From Rariglobus sp. (GTDB lineage Bacteria; Verrucomicrobiota; Verrucomicrobiia; Opitutales; Opitutaceae), in NCBI GenBank assembly GCA_029266495.1, contig JAQSWS010000030.1, positions 56,041 through 120,040 on the forward strand: a stretch of 64,000 nucleotides of DNA, read 5' to 3'. The notes beneath the pieces are model-generated. The model saw nothing but the letters and a program-made list of their open reading frames with translations, did no database searches and was not told the origin of the DNA. Position 1 is the first letter of the stretch. Every line of letters starts with the position of its first letter. This document shows, piece by piece, positions 15,993 to 24,703 of the stretch. The position numbers and the translations under genes were made by a program.

Positions 15993-16997
15993 ATGGCCCG
16001 TGCGTATTTTTATCTGGTCGCAGCAAGCTGGCTGCTGACGACGACGTCGGCGTTCGCCTTCATTGAGCGGCGGGTCGAGCGTCGGTTTGAGGTTCCCGTG
16101 GATGCTGTTTTGAGCGTGGACTCATTCAGCGGCATGGTGCGGATCACCGAGGAGGCGAATTCCGAGGTCATCGAAGTGGTGGTGCTTCAGCGAGCCGAGG
16201 TGGAGACCGAGTCGCAGATGGACGCACGGCTGGCGTTGCTCACGCTCGACATGAGCCAGAAAAACGGCGCGGTCTCCTTGGTTGCACGTTATCGGAAGCC
16301 GGTCGTCTGGTCGTGGACGAGCTGGCCGCCTGTGAATCTCTCCTACGAAATAAAAGTGCCGCGACGTTGCGACGTGCAGGTGACGACCCGCGAAGGCAGC
16401 ATCGTGATTGGTTCGCTTGAAGGCCGTGTGGTGCTCGCGAACGAATCCGGAAACATCTTTACGGGCGAAATTGACGGCTCGCTTACGGTGCACAGCAACA
16501 CGGGTGAACTGGGCATCACCGCGGTGACGGGTTCGGTCACGGCGTCCACGGCGACGGGCAGCATCACGGTGGGCCGGGCCGGCGGACCCGCGAGGCTGTC
16601 CAGCCAAGGTGGCTACATGGAACTTCAGCGGGCGCGGGGCGAGGTGGTGATCCGCGGGAGCGGTTCCGACGCGAAAGTCGGGTTCGCCCCGCCGGTCAGA
16701 CACCCCGCCGATATCGAGCTTTCGGGCGGAGAGCTGATCCTGGTCGTGGAAAGCACCAGCGTGTGCACGCTCGATTTGCGCACCTCGGTGTTTGGCAAGG
16801 TGGGTTTGCGCGGCGAACTTCCCCGCACGCTGCTCGCGGGGGGCGAGGGTCAGTCGAACATGGAGGCGATGGTCAATGGCGGAGGCCCGCGCATCACGGC
16901 GCGCGCCAAAGGCGGCAACATCATGGTGCGTGGGGTGGAGCCTTTGCCGGTCGTGCTGGCGGACGAGAATGGTTCCGAAAACGCGGGCACGCGTTAG
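15993..16997 (+). CDS. Secreted DUF4097-like (adhesin/beta-solenoid) protein
   Basis: 334 residues with a signal peptide (YLVAASWLLTTTSAFA). The mature part is made of short repeating beta strands with Gly turns: VQVTTREGSIVIGSL, GNIFTGEIDGSLTVHSNTGELGI, TASTATGSITVG. These are the marks of the DUF4097 single-stranded beta-helix family found beside sigma/anti-sigma genes in many bacteria. Function of the family is unknown; some are linked to envelope-stress sensing. It closes the 13.7-17 kb ECF neighbourhood. Confidence 0.8.
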   Translation: MARAYFYLVAASWLLTTTSAFAFIERRVERRFEVPVDAVLSVDSFSGMVRITEEANSEVIEVVVLQRAEVETESQMDARLALLTLDMSQKNGAVSLVARYRKPVVWSWTSWPPVNLSYEIKVPRRCDVQVTTREGSIVIGSLEGRVVLANESGNIFTGEIDGSLTVHSNTGELGITAVTGSVTASTATGSITVGRAGGPARLSSQGGYMELQRARGEVVIRGSGSDAKVGFAPPVRHPADIELSGGELILVVESTSVCTLDLRTSVFGKVGLRGELPRTLLAGGEGQSNMEAMVNGGGPRITARAKGGNIMVRGVEPLPVVLADENGSENAGTR

Positions 16998-17092
16998 GCA
17001 ACGGGGTGGTGGTTTTCGCTGCGCTTCGTCGTGCGTGATGATTCTTCGCTTCGCGCCGGTTGACCGGTGTGCTTGCATGCGGACCTTTTCCC

Positions 17093-18610
17093 ATGCCTGC
17101 CGACTCCTACGAGCGCCTCGTCGCGAAACTCAAGCGCGCCCACTACCTGGGCACCGTTGCCGGCCTGCTGGGCTGGGACGAACAGGTCAACCTGCCGCCG
17201 GACAGCGCCGACCAGCGCGCCGAGCAACTCGCGCTCCTCGCGGAACTCCAACACGCCGCCGCGGCCGACCCGGAAATCGGCAGACTTTTGATCGAACTGG
17301 AAAACCCGGTTTGTCACTTATTAAGTGACAAACTGTCCGGGCCTGCCGACAGGGAAGTCGTGGTGCGCGAGGCGAGGCGGGATTATGACCGGGTGGTGAA
17401 GCTGCCGGCGGAGTTTGTTTCCGAGAAGGCACGGCTTTCCAGTGCGGCTTATCATGCCTGGGCGGATGCGAAGGCGAAATCGGATTTTACGGCGTTTGCG
17501 CCGTTTCTGGAAAAACACCTGTCACTCGCCCGGCAGGAGGCCGCGTATCTCGGCTGGGGCGACCGCGCTTACGATTACGCGATCGACAAGCACGACCCGG
17601 GCATGACTGCGGCGAAGCTCACGGAGCTGTTCACCGAATTGAAGGCCGGTCTCGTGCCGCTTGTGCGCGCGATCGCCTCGTCCCCGGTGCGGGCCAAGGA
17701 GGGAATTTTCAAGGGGTTTCCGGTGGAGGCGCAGCGCGAGTTTTTGCGCGAAGTCACCGGACGCCTGGGCTTCAATTATCGCCGCGGACGCATCGATGTT
17801 TCCCTCCACCCGTTCTGCGAAGGGGCGGGTGCGGATATCCGGATGACCACGCGCTTCGACGCCGACAATCCGCTCGATTCGCTTTTTTCGTCGATCCACG
17901 AAGCCGGGCATGGCCTCTACGAACAAGGTTTGCCGCTGGCTGCGCAGGGAACGCCGCTGGGGCAAAACGCCGGCATGGGCGTGCACGAATCACAGAGCCG
18001 TCTTTGGGAAAACCAAGTGTCGCGCAACCGTGCCTTCTGGCGGTTTTTTGAACCCCGCTTCCGCGAAAAATTTCCTTCGCAACTCGCGGGCGTCGCGTCG
18101 GACGATCTCTATCTCGCGGTCAACGAAGTTGCGCCCACGTTGATTCGCGTCGATTCCGACGAGGTGCATTACAACCTGCACATCCTGCTGCGCTTCGAGC
18201 TGGAGCGGCGGCTCTTTGCGGGCGAACTCGCGGTGCGTGACCTCCCGGCGGCATGGAACGCGTTGTCGGAGGAACTGCTCGGGCTCGTTCCGCCGGCCGA
18301 TAAACAGGGTGTGCTTCAGGACGTGCATTGGTCGGGCGGGGCGTTCGGCTACTTCCCGAGCTACTGTCTGGGCAACATGATCGCGGCGCAGCTGTGGTTC
18401 ACGGTGCTCAAGGTCCAGCCCGATTTGGAAACCGATTTTGAAAAGGGCGATTTTTCGCGTCTGCTGGGTTGGCTGCGAACGAACATCCATGAACAGGGCC
18501 GGCGTTATGAGACGCTGGAACTGGTGCGTCGCGTGACGGGCGAGGAGCTTACGCCGAAGTATTTGCTGAGATATTTGCAGGAGCGATATGCGCCGTTGTA
18601 TTTGAAGTGA
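17093..18610 (+). CDS. M32-family metallocarboxypeptidase (Taq-type)
   Basis: 505 residues, normal for the family. The zinc site is HEAGH (residues about 269-273) with the following HESQSRLWEN holding the third ligand, and the C-terminal FGYFPSYCLGN and YETLELVRRVTGEEL are typical of carboxypeptidase Taq. It removes C-terminal residues from peptides in the cytosol. I begin at MPADSYERL. Oddity: at codons about 73-81 the DNA is the 23-bp palindrome that also occurs at 25853 and 44381; it is read in frame as CHLLSDK within a variable inter-helical loop, so the gene appears to have tolerated insertion of a repeat element. Confidence 0.93.
   Translation: MPADSYERLVAKLKRAHYLGTVAGLLGWDEQVNLPPDSADQRAEQLALLAELQHAAAADPEIGRLLIELENPVCHLLSDKLSGPADREVVVREARRDYDRVVKLPAEFVSEKARLSSAAYHAWADAKAKSDFTAFAPFLEKHLSLARQEAAYLGWGDRAYDYAIDKHDPGMTAAKLTELFTELKAGLVPLVRAIASSPVRAKEGIFKGFPVEAQREFLREVTGRLGFNYRRGRIDVSLHPFCEGAGADIRMTTRFDADNPLDSLFSSIHEAGHGLYEQGLPLAAQGTPLGQNAGMGVHESQSRLWENQVSRNRAFWRFFEPRFREKFPSQLAGVASDDLYLAVNEVAPTLIRVDSDEVHYNLHILLRFELERRLFAGELAVRDLPAAWNALSEELLGLVPPADKQGVLQDVHWSGGAFGYFPSYCLGNMIAAQLWFTVLKVQPDLETDFEKGDFSRLLGWLRTNIHEQGRRYETLELVRRVTGEELTPKYLLRYLQERYAPLYLK
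17310..17332. repeat. Palindromic element, copy 1 (inside M32 gene)
   Basis: Perfect palindrome TTTGTCACTTA, central T, TAAGTGACAAA. AT-rich in a GC-rich gene, which is itself a sign of insertion. Two further copies lie at 25853 and 44381. Confidence 0.9.
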
Positions 18611-18700
18611 TGGCCACAAAAAGCACAGAAGGCGCAAACGAAGACACCGGCATTGCAAAGGCCCGTGTGCGTTTTGTGCTCTATGCGGCCCGGTTTTTTT
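18611..18700. repeat. Imperfect inverted repeat upstream of tatD
   Basis: The left part GGCCACAAAAAGCACAG pairs imperfectly with CTCTATGCGGCC preceded by GTGCGTTTTGTGCT on the right. Composition (A/G-rich GCACA and GGCGCAAA blocks) is like the larger inverted repeat found after tatD. Confidence 0.4.
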
Positions 18701-18704
18701 CCTG

Positions 18705-19502
18705 ATGACTCTGATCGACACCCACACCCACTTGGATGGTTTTGCACGGCGCGACGAACTGGCTGGCGCGCTCGCGCGGGCCCGCGAGGCCGGTGTCACG
18801 GAGATGATCTCCATCGGCACGGAGAGCGACGACTGGGCGCTCATTCGCGGCCTGGCGGCGGAGCATGCGGGCAGGGTGCATTATTCGGCCGGGCTGCATC
18901 CGTGTTGCGTGCGCGGGAATTGGGCGGACGAAGTGGCGCAGATCGAGGCATTTTGGAGCGAGGGAAAAAAGCCCGTTGCGCTGGGGGAATGCGGACTGGA
19001 CCGGTTTCATCTGCCGAAGGATGACAGGGAGAAGGCGGAGCAGATATTCGCCTGGCAGAAGGAGGCGTTTGCGGAGCAATTGAAAATTGCGAAGCGTCTG
19101 GGGTGCCCCGTGATCGTGCACTCGCGCGGGGCGTTTGCCGAGTCGGTGGCCATGATTGATGCGAGCAACGTCGACTGGGCCCGCGTGGTGTTTCACTGCT
19201 TCAGCGAAGGACCGGTGGAGATGGGCGAACTGCTGAAACGCGGCGCCTTCGGGTCGTTTACCGGCGTGCTCACTTATAAAAACGCGGAGAATGTCCGCGA
19301 GGCGGCGAAGGTGCAGGGGCTTGCCCGGCTGATGCTGGAGACGGATGCGCCGTATCTCACGCCGGTGCCGCATCGGGGAAAACCAAACGAACCGGCGTTT
19401 ATGCGCCACACCGCGGACTATGCGGCGGCGATGTTGGGGGTGAGCGTGGAGGAACTGGCGGAGGCGACCACCAGGACCGCGCGGGCATTTTTCGGAATTT
19501 AA
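18705..19502 (+). CDS. tatD: TatD-family metal-dependent hydrolase (deoxyribonuclease)
   Basis: 265 residues with all TatD marks: IDTHTHLD with the first two metal His, ALGECGLDRF with the metal Glu, VIVHSRGAF, FHCFSEG and the final LETDAPYL with the catalytic Asp. TatD proteins are 3'-5' exonucleases acting in DNA repair and apoptotic-like degradation. ATG at 18705 begins directly at the first strand. Single gene, with palindromic repeat material on both sides. Confidence 0.93.
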   Translation: MTLIDTHTHLDGFARRDELAGALARAREAGVTEMISIGTESDDWALIRGLAAEHAGRVHYSAGLHPCCVRGNWADEVAQIEAFWSEGKKPVALGECGLDRFHLPKDDREKAEQIFAWQKEAFAEQLKIAKRLGCPVIVHSRGAFAESVAMIDASNVDWARVVFHCFSEGPVEMGELLKRGAFGSFTGVLTYKNAENVREAAKVQGLARLMLETDAPYLTPVPHRGKPNEPAFMRHTADYAAAMLGVSVEELAEATTRTARAFFGI

Positions 19503-19605
19503 CGCAAAGGCGCAAAGACGGGAGGATCACCAAATCCGGCATTTGGAGCCTAAAAAAGGCGCCGAGTCTTTACGACCTTGGCGCCTTGGCGTCTTTGCGT
19601 TGATG
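19502..19605. repeat. Long imperfect inverted repeat after tatD
   Basis: AACGCAAAGGCGCAAAGACG on the left is complementary, with a few mismatches, to CGCCTTGGCGTCTTTGCGTT on the right, about 65 nt apart. Smaller nested hairpins (CCAAAT/ATTTGG) lie in the loop. It occupies the gap between the convergent tatD and HPr genes and could stop transcription from both. Confidence 0.7.
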
Positions 19606-19616
19606 GATCGAACCGC

Positions 19617-19913
19617 TCAGGCCTCGTCGAATTTGCGGGTGAAGAGCTGTTCCAATTCGACGAGCATTTGCGGGGCGTCTTCGCCGGTGGCGAGGAACTT
19701 GACCTTCGAGCCTTTGCCAGCGGCGAGCATCATCAGGCCCATGATGGACTTGCCGTTCACCTGCTCCTCGTCCTTTTCGACGAAGACGTCGGCTTTGAAC
19801 TTGTTGGTGATGCGCACAATCATCGCGGCGGGGCGCGCGTGGATGCCCATTTTATTTTGAACCACCAGCTCTTTGACGTGCTGGCCGGCCGCGGTCGTGT
19901 CGTTCTTTTCCAT
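19617..19913 (-). CDS. HPr phosphocarrier protein (PTS)
   Basis: 98 residues from MEKNDTT. The PTS His site is KMGIHARPAAM (active His) and the regulatory-serine region is NGKSIMGLMMLAAGKGS, so it is a genuine HPr-fold carrier with both phosphorylation sites. There is a short extra N-terminus of about ten residues compared with classical HPr. HPr accepts phosphate from enzyme I and, in organisms with HPr kinase, controls carbon use by the Ser site. Enzyme I and EII genes are not in the window. Divergent from kdsB. Confidence 0.92.
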   Translation of the reverse strand: MEKNDTTAAGQHVKELVVQNKMGIHARPAAMIVRITNKFKADVFVEKDEEQVNGKSIMGLMMLAAGKGSKVKFLATGEDAPQMLVELEQLFTRKFDEA

Positions 19914-19991
19914 TTCGATTGGGCCTAGCAAACACCGTGCGCCGGCCATGGCTTGCAACCCAAAAACCGGGGGCACAGCGTTTGCGGCACC

Positions 19992-20738
19992 ATGCCCAAG
20001 ACCGCGATCATCGTTCCCTGCCGGCTCGAATCAACCCGCTTTCCTCGCAAATTGTTGCACGTCATCAAGGGACGCCCGCTGCTGCTGTGGGTTGCCGAAC
20101 GAATCCGGTCGGAAGCACCGGAGATTCCCCTTTTTTTTGCGGTCGATGACGAGTTGCTGGCCGCGCCGCTGCGCGCAGCGGGTTTTGAGGCAATTGTTAC
20201 TGGTGTGCATCACCAGAGCGGCACGGACCGGATTGCCGAGGCGAACCGCACGGTGAAAGCCGATCAGGTGATCAATGTGCAGGCGGACGAACCGTTGGTC
20301 ACGCGCGCGCAGATCCTCACGCTGGCGGACTTGATCGCCGGTCCGGCGGCGATGGCGACGCTGGGCACGCCGTTTACGACGGCGGCGGATTTCAACAATC
20401 CGAATCAGGTAAAGGTGGTGTTCGCGGCCGGCGGGGGGCGGGCGCTGTATTTTTCGCGCGCCCCGATTCCTTACGCCCGGGACCGCGCGGGTCAGGTTGA
20501 TGACGCCTGGGTGAGGGCGAACCCGTGTTTCAAGCATCTCGGGCTTTACGCCTACAAGGCGGAGTTGATCGAGAAGTTCGCGAAGCTTCCGCTCGGACGA
20601 TATGAGCAGCTCGAAAAGCTGGAGCAGCTCCGCGTGATCGAGAACGGTTACGACATCCTGTGCGGAGTGACCAACGATCCGACCATCGGCGTGGATACCC
20701 CGGAGGATGCCGTCAAGTTTGCGCAGTGGCTGGGCTGA
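19992..20738 (+). CDS. kdsB: 3-deoxy-manno-octulosonate cytidylyltransferase (CMP-KDO synthetase)
   Basis: 248 residues. Activates KDO with CTP for lipopolysaccharide inner core synthesis. Motifs in order: [15 protein letters not shown] (nucleotide loop), [17 protein letters not shown] equivalent, [11 protein letters not shown] with metal-binding Asp, and [11 protein letters not shown], then [10 protein letters not shown] and the C-terminal VDTPEDA. Start ATG at 19992 (MPKTAI) fits the family; the upstream ORF extension has no support. It implies a Gram-negative outer membrane with LPS. Confidence 0.96.
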   Translation: MPKTAIIVPCRLESTRFPRKLLHVIKGRPLLLWVAERIRSEAPEIPLFFAVDDELLAAPLRAAGFEAIVTGVHHQSGTDRIAEANRTVKADQVINVQADEPLVTRAQILTLADLIAGPAAMATLGTPFTTAADFNNPNQVKVVFAAGGGRALYFSRAPIPYARDRAGQVDDAWVRANPCFKHLGLYAYKAELIEKFAKLPLGRYEQLEKLEQLRVIENGYDILCGVTNDPTIGVDTPEDAVKFAQWLG

Positions 20739-20810
20739 GCCGGGGACCGCCGGGCGGTTTGCAGCTTTTCAATCGGGCGGGGCGGTATAGACGTGTGGAA
20801 CCCCTCCGTG

Positions 20811-23054
20811 ATGCATACCCGGTTCCTTTGTGGCGTTTCGGTTCAGCATTCGGCCCGTTTTTTGCGCGCCGTGCTGGTTCTTGGCGCTGGTGTTTATCCG
20901 GCGGTGGTGGCGGCCGCCACGGAATCGTCGCACGCGGTGACGAACGGGGCGTGGGCTTGGACGGGGGTGGCGGGGCTGCTGGTGGTGGCGGGGTTGATCG
21001 CGGCGTGGTGTCGGGAGCGGCGTGAACGCCGCCGGTCCGAGGCGCGCCTGAGTTCGGCCAGCGACCGGTTGCGGGCCTTGTTTGATGAATCGCCCCTGAG
21101 CATTTGCGTGTTTGATCCGAACGACCGGGAGATCCCTTTTCGCATTGTCGAGTGCAACCAATACGCCTGTGACCTGCACGGGTGGACGCGGGAGGAATTG
21201 ATCGGGCGCGGCATGGAGGTGCTCACACCGTTGAAGTTGACCTACGAGGGGGCACAGAAATTTCTCGAACGGCTGCGGACGGGGCCCTGCCGCGGGGAGA
21301 ATCCGCACTGGCGGAAGGACGGATCCGTATTTTATATTGAATACGTCGCGCGGCTGGTGGTGATCGACGGACGCGAATACATGATCGGCGTGGATCGCGA
21401 TCTGTCGACGGAGCGGGCCCGCCGGGACAGCGAGGAGGCGCTGCGTCACACGGCGGAGTTGAACCAGCTGGTGCTCCGGGCGTCCAACGACGGCATCTGG
21501 GACTGGCGGATAAAGGAGAACCGCATCACGTTCAGCGAACGTTGCCGCGAGATGCTGGGTTACACGGTGGAGGAGTTGTCCGACGACGTGGCGCAATGGC
21601 ATGCGCTTATTCATCCGGAGGACGCCCTGGCGCGGGTGGAGTTGCTACGCCGGCATTGGGAGGAGGATGCTCCTTACGTCTTTCAATTCAGGTGCCGGCA
21701 CAAAGACGGCACCTGGCGGTGGATTGTCAGCCGCGGCATCACGCTCTTCGACGAGGAGCACCGGCCGGTTCGCATGGTGGGATCCCGCATCGACATCACG
21801 GCGATGAAACGCATGGACGCCGAGTTGTTGCAGAGCCGCAAGCTTCGGGCGGTGGGGGAAATGGTGGGTGGCATTGCGCACGAGTTTAACAACCTGCTCA
21901 CGCCGATGCTGCTGCATGCGGAGCTGCTGGCCCACGGGCACGAGCACGACCTGCCGCTGAAATCCCATCTCGGGCCGATCCGTGTCGGCCTCGATCGCGC
22001 CCGCGAACTCACCCAGCGCATCCTCACTTTTGGGCGCCGCTCGGTGGATGCCTGCACATTTCTCGATCTGGAGATGGTGGTGCGCGACAATCTCGACTTT
22101 CTCGCAAGGACGATCGACCGGCGCATTCAGATCACGTTGCATCCAGCCCTCAATCCGGAGGTGGTATGGGCCAACCGTTCCGATCTCAACCAACTGGTCG
22201 TCAATCTCGTCCTCAACGCCCGTGACACCCTGCTCGAAAAGGCCGGCGGGACGCCGCCCGCCGGCTGGGTGCCGCGGATCGAGATTTCCCTGGAGTCGTT
22301 CACGCGTGCATCCGGCGCGCGTGACGAGCCCGATCCACACACGCCGCGGCGCTGGCACCGGCTGACGGTGAGGGACAACGGCCTGGGTATCAGCGAGGAG
22401 GTGAGGGAGCGTGTGTTCGAACCGTTCTTCACCACGAAGACCGTGGGCCAGGGGACGGGTCTTGGACTGGCCACGGCGTGGCATGTGAGCACGGCGCTGG
22501 GTGGCTGGATCGAAATCGAGTCGAGGGAGGGGGAGGGTTCGGCGTTTCACGTTTTCATGCCCGCCTCGGAGAAGGCGGCGGACCTGCCCGTGCCGGCCGC
22601 GCCGCCGGAGATGACGGCGGTCGTGCCGCCGCCGCCAGCACCTGCACGGGAGCAGCCGCCGCGTTTGCGGGTGTTGCTTGTCGAAGACAGCGAGATTGTC
22701 GCTTTTGCAACCCAGCGCATGATTGAGTCGTTCGGCCATGAGGTCCACTGCGCGACCGACGGGCAGGCGGCGTGGACGGAGCTGGCCAGCCGGCCGGGAT
22801 ACCACGACATGGTTTTCACGGACCTCAATCTTCCGGGCGTTTCGGGGGTGGAACTGGTGCGACGGTTGCGTGAGGCCCGTTTTGGCGGACGGGTGGTGGT
22901 CTACAGCGGTTATTTTTCGAGCGAGCACGAAGCGGCACTCACGTTGCTCTCGGTGGACGCCCTCCTCCAGAAGCCCTTTACGCGCGCACAGCTGGGTGTC
23001 CTGCTGGAGGGTGCGAAAAAAGATGAGGGCGGCGGCAGGCTGGCGGCTACTTGA
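20811..23054 (+). CDS. PAS-domain hybrid sensor histidine kinase with receiver domain
   Basis: 747 residues from ATG 20811; a GTG at 20793 is the ORF-track start. An N-terminal transmembrane pair (about 15-65) is followed by two PAS domains: the first around ALFDESPLSICVFD with a DLHGWTREELIGR motif, the second around ASNDGIWDWRIKENRI with HPEDALARVE and the KDGTWRWI PAC segment. Then come the H-box GGIAHEFNNLLTPM (residue about 356), an HATPase with NLVLNARD, DNGLGISEEV and GTGLGLATAWH, and a C-terminal REC domain with phospho-Asp in VFTDLNLPG and Lys in LQKPF. Signals are unknown. The 3' end overlaps the convergent gene by 8 bp. Confidence 0.93.
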   Translation: MHTRFLCGVSVQHSARFLRAVLVLGAGVYPAVVAAATESSHAVTNGAWAWTGVAGLLVVAGLIAAWCRERRERRRSEARLSSASDRLRALFDESPLSICVFDPNDREIPFRIVECNQYACDLHGWTREELIGRGMEVLTPLKLTYEGAQKFLERLRTGPCRGENPHWRKDGSVFYIEYVARLVVIDGREYMIGVDRDLSTERARRDSEEALRHTAELNQLVLRASNDGIWDWRIKENRITFSERCREMLGYTVEELSDDVAQWHALIHPEDALARVELLRRHWEEDAPYVFQFRCRHKDGTWRWIVSRGITLFDEEHRPVRMVGSRIDITAMKRMDAELLQSRKLRAVGEMVGGIAHEFNNLLTPMLLHAELLAHGHEHDLPLKSHLGPIRVGLDRARELTQRILTFGRRSVDACTFLDLEMVVRDNLDFLARTIDRRIQITLHPALNPEVVWANRSDLNQLVVNLVLNARDTLLEKAGGTPPAGWVPRIEISLESFTRASGARDEPDPHTPRRWHRLTVRDNGLGISEEVRERVFEPFFTTKTVGQGTGLGLATAWHVSTALGGWIEIESREGEGSAFHVFMPASEKAADLPVPAAPPEMTAVVPPPPAPAREQPPRLRVLLVEDSEIVAFATQRMIESFGHEVHCATDGQAAWTELASRPGYHDMVFTDLNLPGVSGVELVRRLREARFGGRVVVYSGYFSSEHEAALTLLSVDALLQKPFTRAQLGVLLEGAKKDEGGGRLAAT

Positions 23055-23640
23055 CGCGAGTCACATCGATACCGGTGATCCACATCACTTCGCAGGCGCC
23101 GCCGCGGGTGTCGGTGCGGCTGAGAGAGGAACGCCAGCGGTAGCCTTTGGGGCCGTTCACCTCGACCAGATGACCCTTGAGGGTGACGATATCGTGGCGT
23201 CTTACGGCGAGGAGCCGGCGCCGGATTTCGGATGTCGACGGGAGGCAGTGGGTGTTGGCGGAGTGGGCGGAGATGAGATCCGCATCGAGCGGAGGTTCCT
23301 CCGACCACGAATATTCATACCAACGTCCGGACTGGCTGATATTAAGATCGTTGATTACGGTGGAGGCCGACATGGGGCCCCAGCCCAGTGCAAGGTCGAG
23401 AGGCGCCAGTTTCGAGCCCGCGTCGTAGCGGTAGCGTTTGCGGGAGAGCACGACGGCCTTGATCTCGTAGCTGGCCAGCGGAGTGACGGTGTAGTCGCCG
23501 TGTTCAAAGGGCGCGGGCAGAGCGGTGCTGACCTGAAGGGGCTCGTGCGCGGCGGGCAGTCCGCGCCAGGTGGCGGCGGGCTCGTGCCACCAGAACCAGC
23601 CGCCTGCGACGAGGAGGAGGAGCACGAGGAGCTTTTTCAT
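23047..23640 (-). CDS. Hypothetical protein with N-terminal membrane anchor
   Basis: 197 residues. A hydrophobic N-terminus (KLLVLLLLVAGGWFW) serves as anchor or signal, and the rest is a mixed-beta periplasmic domain with GRWYEYSWSEEP and LISAHSANTHCLPST. I do not assign a family. It is 18 bp downstream of the EEP membrane protein gene on the same strand and likely co-transcribed. Confidence 0.8.
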   Translation of the reverse strand: MKKLLVLLLLVAGGWFWWHEPAATWRGLPAAHEPLQVSTALPAPFEHGDYTVTPLASYEIKAVVLSRKRYRYDAGSKLAPLDLALGWGPMSASTVINDLNISQSGRWYEYSWSEEPPLDADLISAHSANTHCLPSTSEIRRRLLAVRRHDIVTLKGHLVEVNGPKGYRWRSSLSRTDTRGGACEVMWITGIDVTRVK

Positions 23641-23658
23641 TTTTGCCCCAGCAGTGCT

Positions 23659-24645
23659 TCAGGGACTGGCAGGAGGCAAGGCCACGGTGACAAGAAGGGG
23701 GAAGTGATCCGAGCCGATATCGGGTCCGATGTGGTGATCCCTTACGAAGAGAGAGCGGGTGGCGAGGCAGTGATCGAGGGGGATACGCAGCCACTTCGGA
23801 GCGACTGGCCACGTCGGGTTTAAACCTTTTCCGGTGTCGTGGAGGGCTCCGTCTTTGAGAAGGCGTCGAAATGCCGGCGACCATGGCGTGCAATTGAGAT
23901 CGCCAATCACCAAGGCAGGCGTGGATGAAGCGGTGGACCAGAGGGCGATGGCGGCGAGTTGCTGGTCGCGCAGGAGGAGGCCTTCAGCGCTTCCCGGAGG
24001 GAGTGGATGCGTGGCGAGCAGCCGGATGGACTGTCCGGCCCGGGTGAAGGTCGCGCTGATTGACGGAACTTCCGCGGGGCCGAGATAGACGGTCTTGATG
24101 TCGGTGAGGGGGAGGCGGCTGAAGAGAGCGATACCGAAGTTGTCGGACCGCGGCACCCGGCGGGCATGGGGATGGGTAAGCGCAAGCGGAGCGAGCGCGG
24201 TCAGCCACTCGTCGTTTACTTCGAGCAGTGCGATCACGTCGGGTTGCTCGTGTTCGACGAGGGCGATGAGGGCGGCGTGATCTCGGTTGGACGTGAGCAC
24301 GTTGGCGAGGAGCAGTTTGATCCCGGGTGCGCCGGCGCTGGCGGGGGCGGTGGTGCGCGGGGCGAAGCGGGGCGCGAGCACGGTGGCGTTGAGGAGGGCG
24401 AAGACGGCGAATACCGCGGCGAGACGAAAGCGCCGGGCCAAGGCGTGGACAGCGACGCAGGCGAGCAGGCCGGCGGCGTAGTGCGGCCGGAAATGCGTGG
24501 TGATTTCGAGCAGCCAGTGAGTTTCGCCGACAAAGGCGGCAAGCGTGAGGAGGCAGAGACCGAAGCTGGCGGCCAGTCCCACCCAGAGCGCGGCGTCGGC
24601 GACACCGCGAAGCGACCAGGGCGGGCGGCGGTTGGGGGCGGGCAT
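23659..24645 (-). CDS. EEP-family (endonuclease/exonuclease/phosphatase) membrane protein
   Basis: 328 residues with about three N-terminal transmembrane helices (residues 15-105), then a catalytic EEP domain: LLLANVLTSN, VIALLEVND with metal Glu, LATHPLPP with catalytic His, LVIGDLNCTPW with Asp/Asn, and DIGSDHFPLLVTV with the terminal Asp-His. This architecture is common in Proteobacteria and Verrucomicrobia and is of unknown substrate, with the active site probably outside the membrane. Followed on the same strand by the anchored hypothetical protein; preceded by the carA terminator. Confidence 0.9.
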   Translation of the reverse strand: MPAPNRRPPWSLRGVADAALWVGLAASFGLCLLTLAAFVGETHWLLEITTHFRPHYAAGLLACVAVHALARRFRLAAVFAVFALLNATVLAPRFAPRTTAPASAGAPGIKLLLANVLTSNRDHAALIALVEHEQPDVIALLEVNDEWLTALAPLALTHPHARRVPRSDNFGIALFSRLPLTDIKTVYLGPAEVPSISATFTRAGQSIRLLATHPLPPGSAEGLLLRDQQLAAIALWSTASSTPALVIGDLNCTPWSPAFRRLLKDGALHDTGKGLNPTWPVAPKWLRIPLDHCLATRSLFVRDHHIGPDIGSDHFPLLVTVALPPASP

Positions 24646-24647
24646 CT

Positions 24648-24677
24648 AAAAAAAGCCACTCGCAGGAGTGGCTTTTA
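24648..24677 (-). terminator. Terminator after carA
   Basis: On the minus strand an 11-bp perfect stem AAAAGCCACTC / GAGTGGCTTTT with a 4-nt loop and following T-run, placed between the carA stop and the EEP gene. Confidence 0.88.
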
Positions 24678-24703
24678 AGGGAGGAAGTCCGGCAGGGCGC
24701 GGC

